The notes below the pieces were generated by a model. The model searched no databases. It saw only the letters and a list, made by a program, of their open reading frames with translations, and was not told where the DNA came from. A stretch of DNA of 64,000 nt from Psychrobacter urativorans (GTDB lineage Bacteria > Pseudomonadota > Gammaproteobacteria > Pseudomonadales > Moraxellaceae): the NCBI RefSeq assembly GCF_904846695.1, contig NZ_CAJHBR010000007.1:1-64000 (forward strand), read 5' to 3'. Of this stretch, positions 41,015-50,800 are shown in pieces. The position numbers and the translations under genes are program-made. The first letter of the stretch is position 1. Each line of letters opens with the position of its first letter.

Positions 41015-42067
41015 TTATTGGGTATCGACTAGAGCATTAGTATCGACATCAGCAACTTGCACCATTTGCTTGCCGATATTCTCACCTTCGAATAAGCCAA
41101 TAAAGGCTGAAGGTATATTTTCAAAACCTTCTATTAGGTTTTCTCTGTAGGTCATTTTACCTTCATTATACCATTGACTAAGCTGCTGCTTAGCAGCATC
41201 GAATTCATCGGCAAAATCATAAACCACAAAGCCTTCCATACGAGCGCTTTTTTTGATCAAATGATGCATAGGGCGTGGGCCTTGTGGTACTTCACCGTGG
41301 TTATAATCAGCGATTTGCCCACAGATAGCGATGCGGGCATGCTCATTAATATTAGCGAATACGGCATCGAATAGCTCACCACCGACATTATCAAAGAACA
41401 CATCGACCCCATCCGGACAGGCTTGTTTGATAGCCGCTTGCATATCAGTAGTTTGATGATAGTTAATGGCTTTATCTACCCCTAAGTCGTCTTGTAGATA
41501 GTCTATCTTTTTAGCAGAGCCAGCAATGCCGATAACTCTACAGCCTTTAATGCGTGCAATCTGTACGGCGATGCTACCTACTGAACCTGCGGCACCGGAT
41601 ACTACTACAGTTTCGCCTTGTTTGATCTGGCCGATTTTTAGCATACCAAAATAAGCCGCTAAGCCTGGTATGCCAAGCATACTTACTGCGGTTGAAATCG
41701 GTGCGATATCCGGATCTACTTTTTCAAGAGTATCTACAGCAAAGCTCTGATACTTTTTCCAAGCTAAGCGACCATGAACGATATCGCCTTTTTTAAAATC
41801 CTCACTAGCACTATCGATGACTTGCGCTACACTTCTACTAGTAATAGCCTCATCAATCTGAAATTTCTTACCCGCATTATCGCTATCACCTTTATCCATA
41901 AAGCCGCGCATACCCGGATCGACGGATACGTAGATACTTTTTAGCAGTACCTCCCCAGCTTGGCAGTCAGGCATAGCGATATTTTCAAGTCTAAAAGTCT
42001 GTTGATTCACTTGAGCTTTAGGGTGCTGAGCCAAGACGATCTGTTGATTTTGTTGTGAGTCATTCAT
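41015..42067 (-). CDS. NADP-dependent oxidoreductase, MDR superfamily (CurA/YncB-like)
   Basis: A 350-residue medium-chain reductase of the leukotriene B4 dehydrogenase/CurA group, which reduces alpha,beta-unsaturated aldehydes and ketones with NADPH. Signatures: LKSIYVSVDPGMRGFM near 44, GLAAYFGMLKIGQIKQGETVVVSGAAGSVGS near 135 with the AAGSVG nucleotide-binding turn, and HLIKKSARMEGFVVYDF near 268. No zinc ligands are seen. AAAGGAT precedes the ATG. A perfect 7-bp tandem repeat sits in the 5' leader. Confidence 0.9.
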   Translation of the reverse strand: MNDSQQNQQIVLAQHPKAQVNQQTFRLENIAMPDCQAGEVLLKSIYVSVDPGMRGFMDKGDSDNAGKKFQIDEAITSRSVAQVIDSASEDFKKGDIVHGRLAWKKYQSFAVDTLEKVDPDIAPISTAVSMLGIPGLAAYFGMLKIGQIKQGETVVVSGAAGSVGSIAVQIARIKGCRVIGIAGSAKKIDYLQDDLGVDKAINYHQTTDMQAAIKQACPDGVDVFFDNVGGELFDAVFANINEHARIAICGQIADYNHGEVPQGPRPMHHLIKKSARMEGFVVYDFADEFDAAKQQLSQWYNEGKMTYRENLIEGFENIPSAFIGLFEGENIGKQMVQVADVDTNALVDTQ

Positions 42068-42081
42068 TGTAATATCCTTTG

Positions 42082-42109
42082 TTTTATATTTTATATTTTA
42101 TATTTTATA
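42082..42109. repeat. Perfect 7-bp tandem repeat (TTTTATA x4) in a 5' leader
   Basis: Four exact TTTTATA units, i.e. TATAAAA on the coding strand, lie 15-42 bases before the start codon of the oxidoreductase, in the leader or promoter zone. Confidence 0.93.
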
Positions 42110-42266
42110 TTTTTCTAAAGCTTTACTATAATAGGCAATTGTTCAATAATTAATTATTAACTAAACACTATTTATAATCAAAACTATTAGCTTTGATAAG
42201 CTTCTAATATTAGCGATAAGCTATTAACAGAGGCTAGCCTATTTAAGGCTTTATTGAAGGACGCAT

Positions 42267-43553
42267 CTAAAGTATGGCTCTACCTTGATAATAAACCGCT
42301 TCACGTTTGGGTAGACGGGCGACCGCTTCCGCTGAACAACAGGCTTTGACTAATATAAAATTAGCGTCGGCACCTACATAAGGCCAAACTTGCTGGCCTT
42401 GATCGTTTAAGGGTAAAGTTTGCTTATTATTAGTAGCCATCTGTAAGGCACGATTTAGACGATATTCGTCAGTCCAACCATAAAGTTGCGCACATAAATT
42501 AGCCTTTTGTAGCATGTCGCCTAAGCCAAAGGGCGAAAAATTATCCATTAAGTTATCGGTACCGGTTAGCACCTGAACTTGATGTTTCAATAGAATAGGA
42601 ATAGGTAACGCATTTTGTCCTATAGGCACACTAGTGACAATACCGATACCATATTCTGCGAACTCAGCGGCTAGATGCTCAAGCTCTAGTGGTGGTAGCA
42701 TTGCCAGAGCATAAGCATGCGTGATAAAGGTTTTGCCTTGTAGGGCTTGGTTTTCTTTAACGCGTTTTATCATGTGCTCCATGACCGCTTTACCAGAGGG
42801 CAAGTCTTCATGCAGATGTATATCGACGCCTTTGTCATAATCTAAGGCGATATCGAACATGATATCTAAAGACTTTTTCGCATCACCATCTACAATCGTC
42901 GGATCAAGACCACCGATAAAGTCGATGTCCATCTGGGCCGCTTCTCGTAATAAGCTCTCAGATTGTGAATAGAGAATACCGTGCTGCGGAAAAGCCGCAA
43001 TTTCCCAGTTAAAACGGTCTTTATAATTGTCTAAGGCTAATAGCAAGTGCTCTAAGCTTTTAAGACCGCTGACTGGGTCTACATTGCAATGACAGCGTGC
43101 AAAAGTAGAGCCGTGACTTTGCATCAGCTCGATAGCGAGTTCAGCTCTGTGTTGCGAGTTAGGTAATAACTTAGGAATTAGTTTTTCTTCTAAGCTAATC
43201 ATATCTTTGATACTGCCAGTCCACGGCGCTGCTTGCCAAACCCCACCATAATAAGTCTTATCGATGTGGATGTGCATATCTTGAAAAGTAGGTAACATCA
43301 ACAAACCGTTAGCATCAACGTTGTTTGAGTGCTTCTGTAAATCGTCATTCGAATTATTCGGTAAGCCCGCAGAGCTTATGGCTGCTTTTTTAGTTATCTG
43401 TTGAATGATGCCGTTAGTGACTATAATATCGAAAATAGCCGTTTGGGTAGCGATGACTTGTTGCTGCTCATCATAAACAAAGCCGGTTTCTAAGCGAACA
43501 TTACTTAGCAAAAAATCATTATTAGTTATAGAGTTCAGCCTAGTAGGTGACAT
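42267..43553 (-). CDS. Amidohydrolase/cytosine deaminase-like metal-dependent hydrolase
   Basis: A 428-residue TIM-barrel amidohydrolase. Metal-site motifs are HIHIDKTYYGG near residue 95 (HxH), RCHCNVDP near 152, VDIHLHED near 243, FITHAYAL near 275 and LTGTDN near 322. This set matches the CodA-like cytosine deaminase/chlorohydrolase branch. A Ser/Asn-rich insertion precedes the barrel. The start is uncertain: ATG at 43553 (chosen, weak GTGAG upstream), ATG at 43574 or TTG at 43604. Substrate unknown; cytosine or a related N-heterocycle is plausible. Confidence 0.78.
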   Translation of the reverse strand: MSPTRLNSITNNDFLLSNVRLETGFVYDEQQQVIATQTAIFDIIVTNGIIQQITKKAAISSAGLPNNSNDDLQKHSNNVDANGLLMLPTFQDMHIHIDKTYYGGVWQAAPWTGSIKDMISLEEKLIPKLLPNSQHRAELAIELMQSHGSTFARCHCNVDPVSGLKSLEHLLLALDNYKDRFNWEIAAFPQHGILYSQSESLLREAAQMDIDFIGGLDPTIVDGDAKKSLDIMFDIALDYDKGVDIHLHEDLPSGKAVMEHMIKRVKENQALQGKTFITHAYALAMLPPLELEHLAAEFAEYGIGIVTSVPIGQNALPIPILLKHQVQVLTGTDNLMDNFSPFGLGDMLQKANLCAQLYGWTDEYRLNRALQMATNNKQTLPLNDQGQQVWPYVGADANFILVKACCSAEAVARLPKREAVYYQGRAIL

Positions 43554-43979
43554 AGAGTACTCACTTAGAATCATGGCATGGATTATTTTAAGATAGCGTT
43601 GCAAAATATTTAACCAAGTTACTGCTAAGTATTTTTATGAACCCTCAGACAACGGCTAGATCGGTCATGCTCAGGGTATTTATGCTACCATAAAGCAGGT
43701 TCAATCCAAGAGTGTCAACGTTGTTAAAAGTAATTTTATGCTAAGCACTGTTGCTATAGATGTCTTTATAATTCTTTGGGAATGATTTTAGCTCAGTATA
43801 GGCTTAGACACTTACCACTACGATTAGTAAGTTTTTTTTAATTAATATAACGCTTGCTGTGGTCACTAATGTTTATATAAAAATTAGCGCTGCTACTGCT
43901 CAAAGCTTAGTTTTAACAATGGTTTTAATGGTTTTAAATCTCAGTATTCTCAATTATCTCGCCAGGAGTCTGTGCCCCT
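43554..43979. other. Divergent intergenic region before glnE, about 375-425 bases
   Basis: AT-rich sequence between the amidohydrolase and glnE. No gene, repeat or clear promoter box stands out. A purine-rich GCCAGGAGTC lies 10-20 bases before the glnE ATG. Confidence 0.4.
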
Positions 43980-46817
43980 ATGTCCTCTGCTACATCCAAT
44001 CATAAAGACTACCAGCCAACACCTGAGCAGCTACAAGTTTTGCAAACCGCCAGTGAGTTCGCTTATCAAATATGGGAAAGTCGGACCATATCCTGTCAGA
44101 CGTTTTTGCGCAGCTACCCATTAGAGCAGACGCTCACTCGCCAGCAGATCGACGATTTGATTCAAGATTATACTTTAGATGAGAATTATCAGCTGGCCGA
44201 TGAGAGTAAGGTGATGAGTGGCTTACGGCATCTACGTATGCTGATGATGATGCGCTGGATTTGGCAAGATGCTTTGGCTCTGATTAAGCTTGAACAATTA
44301 ACCGATGAGCTCTCTGACTTTGCTGATGGCTGTCTGTTATTTGCCAAGAGCTATACTTATCAGCAGTTAGTATCTAAGTATGGCCAGCCCACTTTTATCA
44401 ATGCGCAAGGCAAGCCACAAGTCGATGATATGGCTATTATGGCGATGGGAAAATTGGGCGCGCAAGAGCTTAATTTGTCCAGTGATATTGATCTAGTATT
44501 TATCCATCAAGGTCGCGGCGAGACTGATGGAGATAAATCAAAAGGCACACGTAGTATTGATAACAAGCGCTTTATGACTCGTCTAGGTCAAGGGATCATT
44601 AGGCTGCTCGATAATAATACTGCTGACGGTTTTGTATTTCGAGTAGACATGCGTTTGCGTCCTTGGGGTGACGGTACTGACTTGGCGATTCATCTGTCAG
44701 CATTACAGAAGTATTTTAGCAATCATGGTCGTGCATGGGAGCGTTTTGCTTGGTTGAAGGCGCGAGTAGTGGGTCAAATTGAATCACCGTTTTATGATGA
44801 AATACAGGCAATGATAAAGCCTTTTGTTTTTCGTTATTATGTGGATTACAGTGCCTTTTCAGCACTGCGTGAAATGAAATCCTTGATTCAAAATCAAGTG
44901 GCGCAGCGTGAGGATTTGGATAATATTAAACTGGGTGCTGGTGGTATTCGTGATATTGAATTTATTGTGCAAGCCTTTCAGCTTATTTACGGTGGACGTC
45001 AGCCGCAGTTACAGGTCAAGTCTTGTCTAAAAGCGATGCAAGCTTTGTATGAGCTTGAATACTTCGAGCCGCCCACTTATCAGAAACTGCAAGCCGCTTA
45101 TCGATTTTTGCGTCGTCTTGAGCATGCTATTCAGGCTATCAATGATCAGCAGACCCAGCGCCTGCCTCATGATGAGTTTTGGCAGCATAACTTGGCATTA
45201 ACTTTAGGCTTTGCCGACTGGTCGGCCTTGTTAGTAACCTTAAATGATCATCGAGAGGACGTTAATGCGCCATTTGAGCGTATGGTGACAGAACGGCAAA
45301 TGCCAGCGCAAGAAGACAGTACCCTTGAGCTTGCTAACATTGCTCAGCAAATCGCCCAACTTGACACTGTGCTGACGCAACAGAGCCGAGCGCAGTTAGA
45401 TGCTTTTTGGCAGTCAAAAATGGTAGCAAACCTCAGTGATGAGGCCAGATCTCGCTTGGATGCAGCTTATCCTGTAGTGTTGCATGCTTTGCTTGCCCAT
45501 CAACAACAGCAACAGCTAGCCAATACCGCTTTGCCCCGATTGATCACTTTGTTAGAAGCTATTTGTCGGCGTTCTATCTACTTAGTCATGCTGGCTGAAA
45601 ATCCCAATGCGACCGTTGAGCTAATTCCTATGCTATCGGCAAGCCCGTGGATTGCTAATGAGCTGGCGCTATATCCGGTATTGCTTGACACCTTTTTACA
45701 GCAGCGCTATCGCCACTTACCAGATAAGCCTGAGCTGCGTGATATATTGCGTCAACGCCTGCTGCGTGTAGAGCGTGAGGACGAAGAGGAGCTGCTAAGC
45801 GTACTACGACTGTTTAAAAAGAATCAGGTGTTAGCAGTAGCGGCCAGCGATGTACTAGCAGAAAGACCGATCATGAAAGTATCTGACTCGCTGACTTTTA
45901 TTGCCGCTGTAGTATTAGAAGCGGCGCTTGAGCGTGGCTTCTCTGAGCTCGTTAGACGTTATGGTTATCCTATTGGCCAAGATGGAGATCCAGTAACAGA
46001 GGCTGATTGCGGCTTTGCTATTATCGGCTATGGCAAACTTGGCGGGCTTGAGCTGTCTTATTCTTCTGATTTAGACTTAGTGTTCTTGCACAAGATAAAA
46101 GAGGAGGGCATGACGACTGGTGAAACCTCCGTCAGTGGTATGAAGTTTGCCGCTCGTCTGGCACAAAAGCTAATGACTTATCTAAATACTCAGACTCGAG
46201 ACGGTCGTGCTTATGAGATAGATATGCGCCTACGACCATCTGGCAATGCGGGCATGATGGTGGTCTCCTGTCATGCGTTTGAGACTTATCAGCTCAGTAA
46301 AGCTTGGTCTTGGGAGCATCAAGCGCTAGTTCGTGCGCGGGCAATATGTGGTGATAAAAGGGTGATGGCACGCTTTTGTGATATTCGCCGTGAAGTACTA
46401 GCGCTGCCACGCACCTTAGATGAAGTGCGCATAGAGGTGACTAGTATGCGTATAAAAATGCAAAAGCATTTAGGCACTAGCCAGTGGGAACAACAAGAAG
46501 GTAAGTTTCATTTAAAACAAGACGCAGGCGGTATCGTTGATATCGAGTTCTTAGCGCAGTTTGCAGTATTGGCTTATTCTCATGACTATCCTAGCTTGAC
46601 CAAATGGAGTGATAACGTACGTATCTTTGAGGAAATGGCCTTACTGGGTATTTGGAGCACTGAGATCTGTCAAGACTTGACTGAAGCCTACCTGCGTATT
46701 CGTGCCGCCAGTCATCAATTAGCGCTATCCGAGCAATCACTGCTAGTAGATGAAGGATTATGGGTGGAAACGCGCACTTTAGTACAAGGTCAGTGGCAGC
46801 GTTTGATGGGTGTTTAG
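43980..46817 (+). CDS. glnE: Glutamine synthetase adenylyltransferase/adenylyl-removing enzyme
   Basis: A bifunctional enzyme that adenylylates and deadenylylates a tyrosine of glutamine synthetase, responding to PII and glutamine. The 945-residue protein has two nucleotidyltransferase domains. Each has the GKLG...SSDxDLVF motif: GKLGAQELNLSSDIDLVF near residue 160 (adenylyl-removing half) and GKLGGLELSYSSDLDLVF near 685 (adenylyltransferase half). The GlnD/PII-UTase helical regions follow each. The length is normal. It is monocistronic or weakly linked to ilvE about 205 bases downstream. Confidence 0.97.
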   Translation: MSSATSNHKDYQPTPEQLQVLQTASEFAYQIWESRTISCQTFLRSYPLEQTLTRQQIDDLIQDYTLDENYQLADESKVMSGLRHLRMLMMMRWIWQDALALIKLEQLTDELSDFADGCLLFAKSYTYQQLVSKYGQPTFINAQGKPQVDDMAIMAMGKLGAQELNLSSDIDLVFIHQGRGETDGDKSKGTRSIDNKRFMTRLGQGIIRLLDNNTADGFVFRVDMRLRPWGDGTDLAIHLSALQKYFSNHGRAWERFAWLKARVVGQIESPFYDEIQAMIKPFVFRYYVDYSAFSALREMKSLIQNQVAQREDLDNIKLGAGGIRDIEFIVQAFQLIYGGRQPQLQVKSCLKAMQALYELEYFEPPTYQKLQAAYRFLRRLEHAIQAINDQQTQRLPHDEFWQHNLALTLGFADWSALLVTLNDHREDVNAPFERMVTERQMPAQEDSTLELANIAQQIAQLDTVLTQQSRAQLDAFWQSKMVANLSDEARSRLDAAYPVVLHALLAHQQQQQLANTALPRLITLLEAICRRSIYLVMLAENPNATVELIPMLSASPWIANELALYPVLLDTFLQQRYRHLPDKPELRDILRQRLLRVEREDEEELLSVLRLFKKNQVLAVAASDVLAERPIMKVSDSLTFIAAVVLEAALERGFSELVRRYGYPIGQDGDPVTEADCGFAIIGYGKLGGLELSYSSDLDLVFLHKIKEEGMTTGETSVSGMKFAARLAQKLMTYLNTQTRDGRAYEIDMRLRPSGNAGMMVVSCHAFETYQLSKAWSWEHQALVRARAICGDKRVMARFCDIRREVLALPRTLDEVRIEVTSMRIKMQKHLGTSQWEQQEGKFHLKQDAGGIVDIEFLAQFAVLAYSHDYPSLTKWSDNVRIFEEMALLGIWSTEICQDLTEAYLRIRAASHQLALSEQSLLVDEGLWVETRTLVQGQWQRLMGV

Positions 46818-47022
46818 CATAAATAAAAGCCCTATAAGGGTAAACTAAAAGATTTCATTTGCGATAGCTGCTGGTGATATAATCTCTCGCAGCTTGCAAC
46901 AATAACTCGCTTAACTGTTATAGCACTCAAGCAATCGAGCAGTAAACTAGATAATAAAATCACGATAAAAATTAAAACTCAACATACAAGTTAGACGTTA
47001 GCGCTAGCATAAGGAATATCAA

Positions 47023-47952
47023 ATGAACATGGCAACACAAGACGGCAAGCTTTGGATGAATGGCACGATGATCGATCAGCCTGATGCCAAAATTCATGTA
47101 CTTACTCATAGTTTGCATTATGGTATCGCCGTATTTGAAGGGGTTCGTGCTTATCAAACTGCTGACAAGCGTACGGCCGTATTTCGTCTAAAAGATCATG
47201 TAGATCGTCTATTAGGCTCAGCAAAAATCTTCCAAATGCAAGTGCCTTTTGATGCAGCGACTCTAGAGCAAGCGCACAAAGATGTAGTCAAACAGAATAA
47301 CTTAGCAGAAGCTTATATCCGTCCATTAATATGGATTGGCGCTGAAAAATTGGGCTTAGCGGCTCATGATAATAGTATCAATGCTATGGTTGCTGCTTGG
47401 CATTGGGGCGCTTATCTTGGTGAAGAGGGCATCCAAAATGGTATCCGAGTCAAGACTTCCTCTTATACTCATCATCTGCCAAATGTCACCATGTGTAAGG
47501 CCAAAGCCTCAAGTAACTATCCGGTGTCTATTATGGCTAACCGTGAAGTGACTCGTAACGGCTATGATGAAGCGATCATGATGGATTCACAAGGCTATGT
47601 TTGCCAAGGATCAGGTGAGAACTTATTCTTAGTCAAAGACGGTGAGCTACATACACCAGATCTAGCAGGCGGAGCTTTAGATGGCATTACTCGTCGTAGT
47701 ATCATTCAATTCGCTAACGATTTAGGCATTAAAGTCACTGAGCGTCGTATCACTCGTGACGAGTTTTACTTAGCCGATGAAATCTTTATGACAGGTACTG
47801 CTGCTGAAGTCACTCCTATTCGTGAATACGATGACCGCACTATTGGTAACGGTGGTCGTGGCCCATTGACTGAAAAACTGCAAACCTTGTACTTCGATGT
47901 GGTTCATGGCCGTAATGAGCAGTATATGCATTGGTTAAGCTTTATTGACTAA
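47023..47952 (+). CDS. ilvE: Branched-chain amino acid aminotransferase
   Basis: A PLP-dependent class IV aminotransferase that makes Val, Leu and Ile from their oxo acids. The PLP lysine is K161 (CKAKASSNYP). The N-terminus DGKLWMNGTMIDQPDAKIHVLTHSLHYG and the loop GSGENLFLVKDGELHTPDL are as in IlvE; length 309 is normal. AAGGAA precedes the ATG with good spacing. With leuA it is the second branched-chain biosynthesis gene in the window, but they are 20 kb apart. Confidence 0.97.
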   Translation: MNMATQDGKLWMNGTMIDQPDAKIHVLTHSLHYGIAVFEGVRAYQTADKRTAVFRLKDHVDRLLGSAKIFQMQVPFDAATLEQAHKDVVKQNNLAEAYIRPLIWIGAEKLGLAAHDNSINAMVAAWHWGAYLGEEGIQNGIRVKTSSYTHHLPNVTMCKAKASSNYPVSIMANREVTRNGYDEAIMMDSQGYVCQGSGENLFLVKDGELHTPDLAGGALDGITRRSIIQFANDLGIKVTERRITRDEFYLADEIFMTGTAAEVTPIREYDDRTIGNGGRGPLTEKLQTLYFDVVHGRNEQYMHWLSFID

Positions 47953-48021
47953 GCTTTATTAACTAGGTTTGTTAAGCTAGAGTCTTTTAATTAAAGCTTT
48001 TTAGCTAAGAATAGTGCCAAT

Positions 48022-48057
48022 AAAAAGCCAAGACTTGTTACGAGTCTTGGCTTTTTA
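48022..48057. terminator. Bidirectional terminator after ilvE
   Basis: AAAAAGCCAAGACT (from 48022) pairs with AGTCTTGGCTTTTT (ending 48056) around a 7-base loop. It serves ilvE and the minus-strand lipid-linked sugar operon that ends at 48090. Confidence 0.88.
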
Positions 48058-48089
48058 TTGGGCTAAAGTAAAAATAATTATCGTCTACT

Positions 48090-49100
48090 CTACATAGCTA
48101 CGATATCAGACCAACGCACTAACCTAACTTGCTGCTGCTGCAATAAGTCTTCAAATTGATTACTCATCAACCAGGCAAACTCGCGCTCACGTGCCGCCTT
48201 AATCTCATCTTGCCAGCTATTATCAGGCACAGCAGGATGGCACATTAGTAAAGTAGTCGTTACATCACGTGGTAAAGACAACGGTACAGAATGAATAGGC
48301 GGGGTGGTTGACCCATACTGAGCATAAGTCCCCGAAGACTCAAAAGTAAAAGACTCAATATATAAACCTGGCTGCAGATATCTAGTCCGTGGAGCTGCAC
48401 TCAGCCATTTGTCCCATAGGGCTGCTAGCTGCTGGCTAGTAACATCAAAACCATAAACCCCACCGAATTTATCATTAGTAGCGATATTATGCTGCCGACA
48501 TAGTTTATTCCATACTCGACCGCCAAGAGAATAGATAACCCAAGACTTAAAGTCGTTAACAAGAGGGGTGGTCACGCGCGCGCTAATAGTATGATGCGAG
48601 CTTTTATTTGCTTTATCATTGCTACTACCATAACGGCTAGTTAACTCTTGGATCAAACGCTCACGTATGATCGGGAACTGATGAATGTGCTGATGACCAT
48701 CAATAAATGCTGGCGCACGATTGAATTTATCTTCAAAACTATCTAACTGATGCTGGATAACCTCAGTCACTTGCATGGGTTTTAATCGACGTAGATAGCT
48801 AGCTATAATCAAAGACTTAAGCGTAGCACTTAGCGTTGATGGGTAGACACCAGTCAAATCTAAATGGAGACCAATATCGACATTCATTTCAGCCAGCTTA
48901 GTGATATCGCTATCACTGATATTGCCGCCGACCATATAGCTACTAGCACCAATAATTCCACGCTCAGCCAAACGTATTACCGCCTTATTGACAGCGTCTG
49001 ATAGTCCTAAGTCATCAACGTTAATGATGACCGCGCGGGCGTTATTAGGAGGAGAGCTCACGTTATTTTGCGCCTTATTATTTTGAGAGGTGTTATTCAT
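48090..49100 (-). CDS. ChbG/YdjC-family deacetylase (NaxD-like)
   Basis: A 336-residue carbohydrate deacetylase of the ChbG/HpnK/NaxD family. Metal ligands are visible: D29-D30 (INVDDLG), H79 (IGLHLDLTG) and H136/H140 (DGHQHIHQFP). Family members remove acetyl groups from N-acetyl sugars. Francisella NaxD deacetylates undecaprenyl-phosphate-GalNAc for lipid A modification. Its ATG overlaps the GtrA stop (ATGA), and the genes before it make a polyprenyl-linked sugar pathway. I therefore infer a lipid-linked HexNAc substrate rather than chitobiose. It is last of the four-gene operon. Confidence 0.85.
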   Translation of the reverse strand: MNNTSQNNKAQNNVSSPPNNARAVIINVDDLGLSDAVNKAVIRLAERGIIGASSYMVGGNISDSDITKLAEMNVDIGLHLDLTGVYPSTLSATLKSLIIASYLRRLKPMQVTEVIQHQLDSFEDKFNRAPAFIDGHQHIHQFPIIRERLIQELTSRYGSSNDKANKSSHHTISARVTTPLVNDFKSWVIYSLGGRVWNKLCRQHNIATNDKFGGVYGFDVTSQQLAALWDKWLSAAPRTRYLQPGLYIESFTFESSGTYAQYGSTTPPIHSVPLSLPRDVTTTLLMCHPAVPDNSWQDEIKAAREREFAWLMSNQFEDLLQQQQVRLVRWSDIVAM

Positions 49101-49585
49101 GATTTAAATGCCCAAAGTTTACCTAATGCAAAAGTCATCACGGTGATAACACCAGTGACTACCAACCATATTATTATGTAATAAAGCTCACCGAACCAGC
49201 TTAGTCCTAAGACGAATAAACTCTGATTGGCTATAAAACCAAGTAACGAACTGGCGAACCATTTAAGTAATATTGGTAATGAATGGCGCCAAGATGAAGG
49301 TGTTTTGTTAACGCTGGTACGACGATTTTTTATATAGTCATCGTTATTAGAACTATGTTTATCAGTACTACTATTAGACTGACTAAAAGTAAGATAAAAA
49401 TGGCCAAAAAAACTAACAATAAAGGCTATTAAAAAGGCGACAACATTAGCCCATGCCGGACTAACAGTAGTAAAGTTTACAACGCTTATAAGTATCAAAA
49501 AATGCACTAAAGCTGCACTAGCACCAACAGCTAAAAACCATAGTGCTTGCTGCGATGCTGACTGAGTTATAGCTATTTTATTCAT
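49097..49585 (-). CDS. GtrA-family membrane protein (probable lipid-linked sugar flippase)
   Basis: A 162-residue membrane protein with four spans in the GtrA pattern (FLAVGASAALVHFLILISVV; VAFLIAFIVSFFGHFYLTF; KWFASSLLGFIANQSLFVLG; TFALGKLWAFKS). GtrA proteins are thought to flip polyprenyl-phosphate-monosaccharides across the inner membrane. A Ser/Asn/Asp-rich loop of about 30 residues between spans 2 and 3 is longer than usual. It overlaps the preceding GT2 gene by eight bases and the next by four, so the three are translationally coupled. Confidence 0.85.
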   Translation of the reverse strand: MNKIAITQSASQQALWFLAVGASAALVHFLILISVVNFTTVSPAWANVVAFLIAFIVSFFGHFYLTFSQSNSSTDKHSSNNDDYIKNRRTSVNKTPSSWRHSLPILLKWFASSLLGFIANQSLFVLGLSWFGELYYIIIWLVVTGVITVMTFALGKLWAFKS

Positions 49586-50675
49586 TATTGTTCGTTGTTT
49601 GTTTAGTTAAGGAGTTGGATCTCTCATAGCTATTGATGCTGATGTCACGAGTTGCGCCATTATTGTTATCAGTGCTACTAATAGCTTCATCAATTAAATA
49701 TAAAGGGCGCTGTTTTACTTCTTCGTAGAGACGACCGACATATTCGCCAATGACTCCAATGCAGACTAGCTGGATACCAGTGGAGAACATAATGCCAGCG
49801 GCAACAGTGGCCCAGCCAGCAACGTCACTGCCAAACAATAAGGTTTCGATAACGATATAAAGACCATATAAAAAAGCTAGTGCTGACACTATAAAGCCCA
49901 TACGTGATATCAGGCGTAAAGGTTTTTGTGAAAAAGAAGTAATACCTACTAAGGCCAACTCAAACAGACTACCGAAGTTAAACTTACTCTCGCCGGTATC
50001 GCGATTATCGGCAGTAAAAGGCAAATAAACCGTATTGAAACCTACCCAAGCATATAAGCCTTTCATAAAACGTTGACGCTCAGGCAATGAGCGCAGTGCC
50101 ATTACGACCTTACGATTCATCACTCGAAAGTCGCCAGCATTGGGGCGAATCTCATAACGCTGACGATCTTGGATAAACAAGTAAAAACTACGCTTTAAAG
50201 TTTTAGCCAGTTTGCTTTCATGAGGACGGTTAGCCTGAATACCGGCAACCATGTCAATATTAGACTGCTCAATCATGCTAAGCATTTGGGCTAATACTGG
50301 CAAAGGATGTTGGCCATCGGCATCTATCATTGCCACTAACTCACCATCTGCTTGAGCAAGCCCAGCACTCAGCGCTGGCTCCTTACCAAAATTACGCGAT
50401 AAACGTAATAAAATCAGCTCAGTGTTATTAGGGCGACTCGGCATCAAAGTTGTCACTACTTCTAATAGATGATCACTACTACCATCGTCAACGATGATGA
50501 TCTCACAGCTTAGGCGCTTATGGTTATTGTTATCGGTAATATCGTCGGCTTTAGGTGTAGCTAATGCTGCGGCAAACTCAAATACTTGTGGTAAGAACGC
50601 CTGTAACGCTTCAGCATCATTGTAGGCTGGCATAATGATAGACAAGTACGGTGAGTAACTATAATCCTGCGACAT
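49578..50675 (-). CDS. GT2-family polyprenyl-phosphate glycosyltransferase (ArnC/GtrB-like)
   Basis: A 365-residue dolichol-phosphate-mannose-synthase-like enzyme. Catalytic motifs: IIIVDDGSSDH near residue 65, MIDADGQHP (DxD) near 125, LRSLPERQRFMKGLYAWVGF near 210. Two C-terminal membrane spans follow the DTGESKFNF segment. Such enzymes move one sugar from a nucleotide sugar to undecaprenyl phosphate on the cytoplasmic face. It is 125 bases downstream of the PMT-type gene and overlaps gtrA. The sugar is inferred to be GlcNAc or GalNAc because a deacetylase follows. Confidence 0.9.
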   Translation of the reverse strand: MSQDYSYSPYLSIIMPAYNDAEALQAFLPQVFEFAAALATPKADDITDNNNHKRLSCEIIIVDDGSSDHLLEVVTTLMPSRPNNTELILLRLSRNFGKEPALSAGLAQADGELVAMIDADGQHPLPVLAQMLSMIEQSNIDMVAGIQANRPHESKLAKTLKRSFYLFIQDRQRYEIRPNAGDFRVMNRKVVMALRSLPERQRFMKGLYAWVGFNTVYLPFTADNRDTGESKFNFGSLFELALVGITSFSQKPLRLISRMGFIVSALAFLYGLYIVIETLLFGSDVAGWATVAAGIMFSTGIQLVCIGVIGEYVGRLYEEVKQRPLYLIDEAISSTDNNNGATRDISINSYERSNSLTKQTTNNNE

Positions 50676-50800
50676 GAAAAACTCGTTAAGGTTACAAAGA
50701 GGATTGAGGGCTTATTATTAGGGTTTGATGGTTCTAATTAGTAACTACTTAATATAATAGATAGATAGCCTTTGATTACAGACTATCTAGGACATATAGG

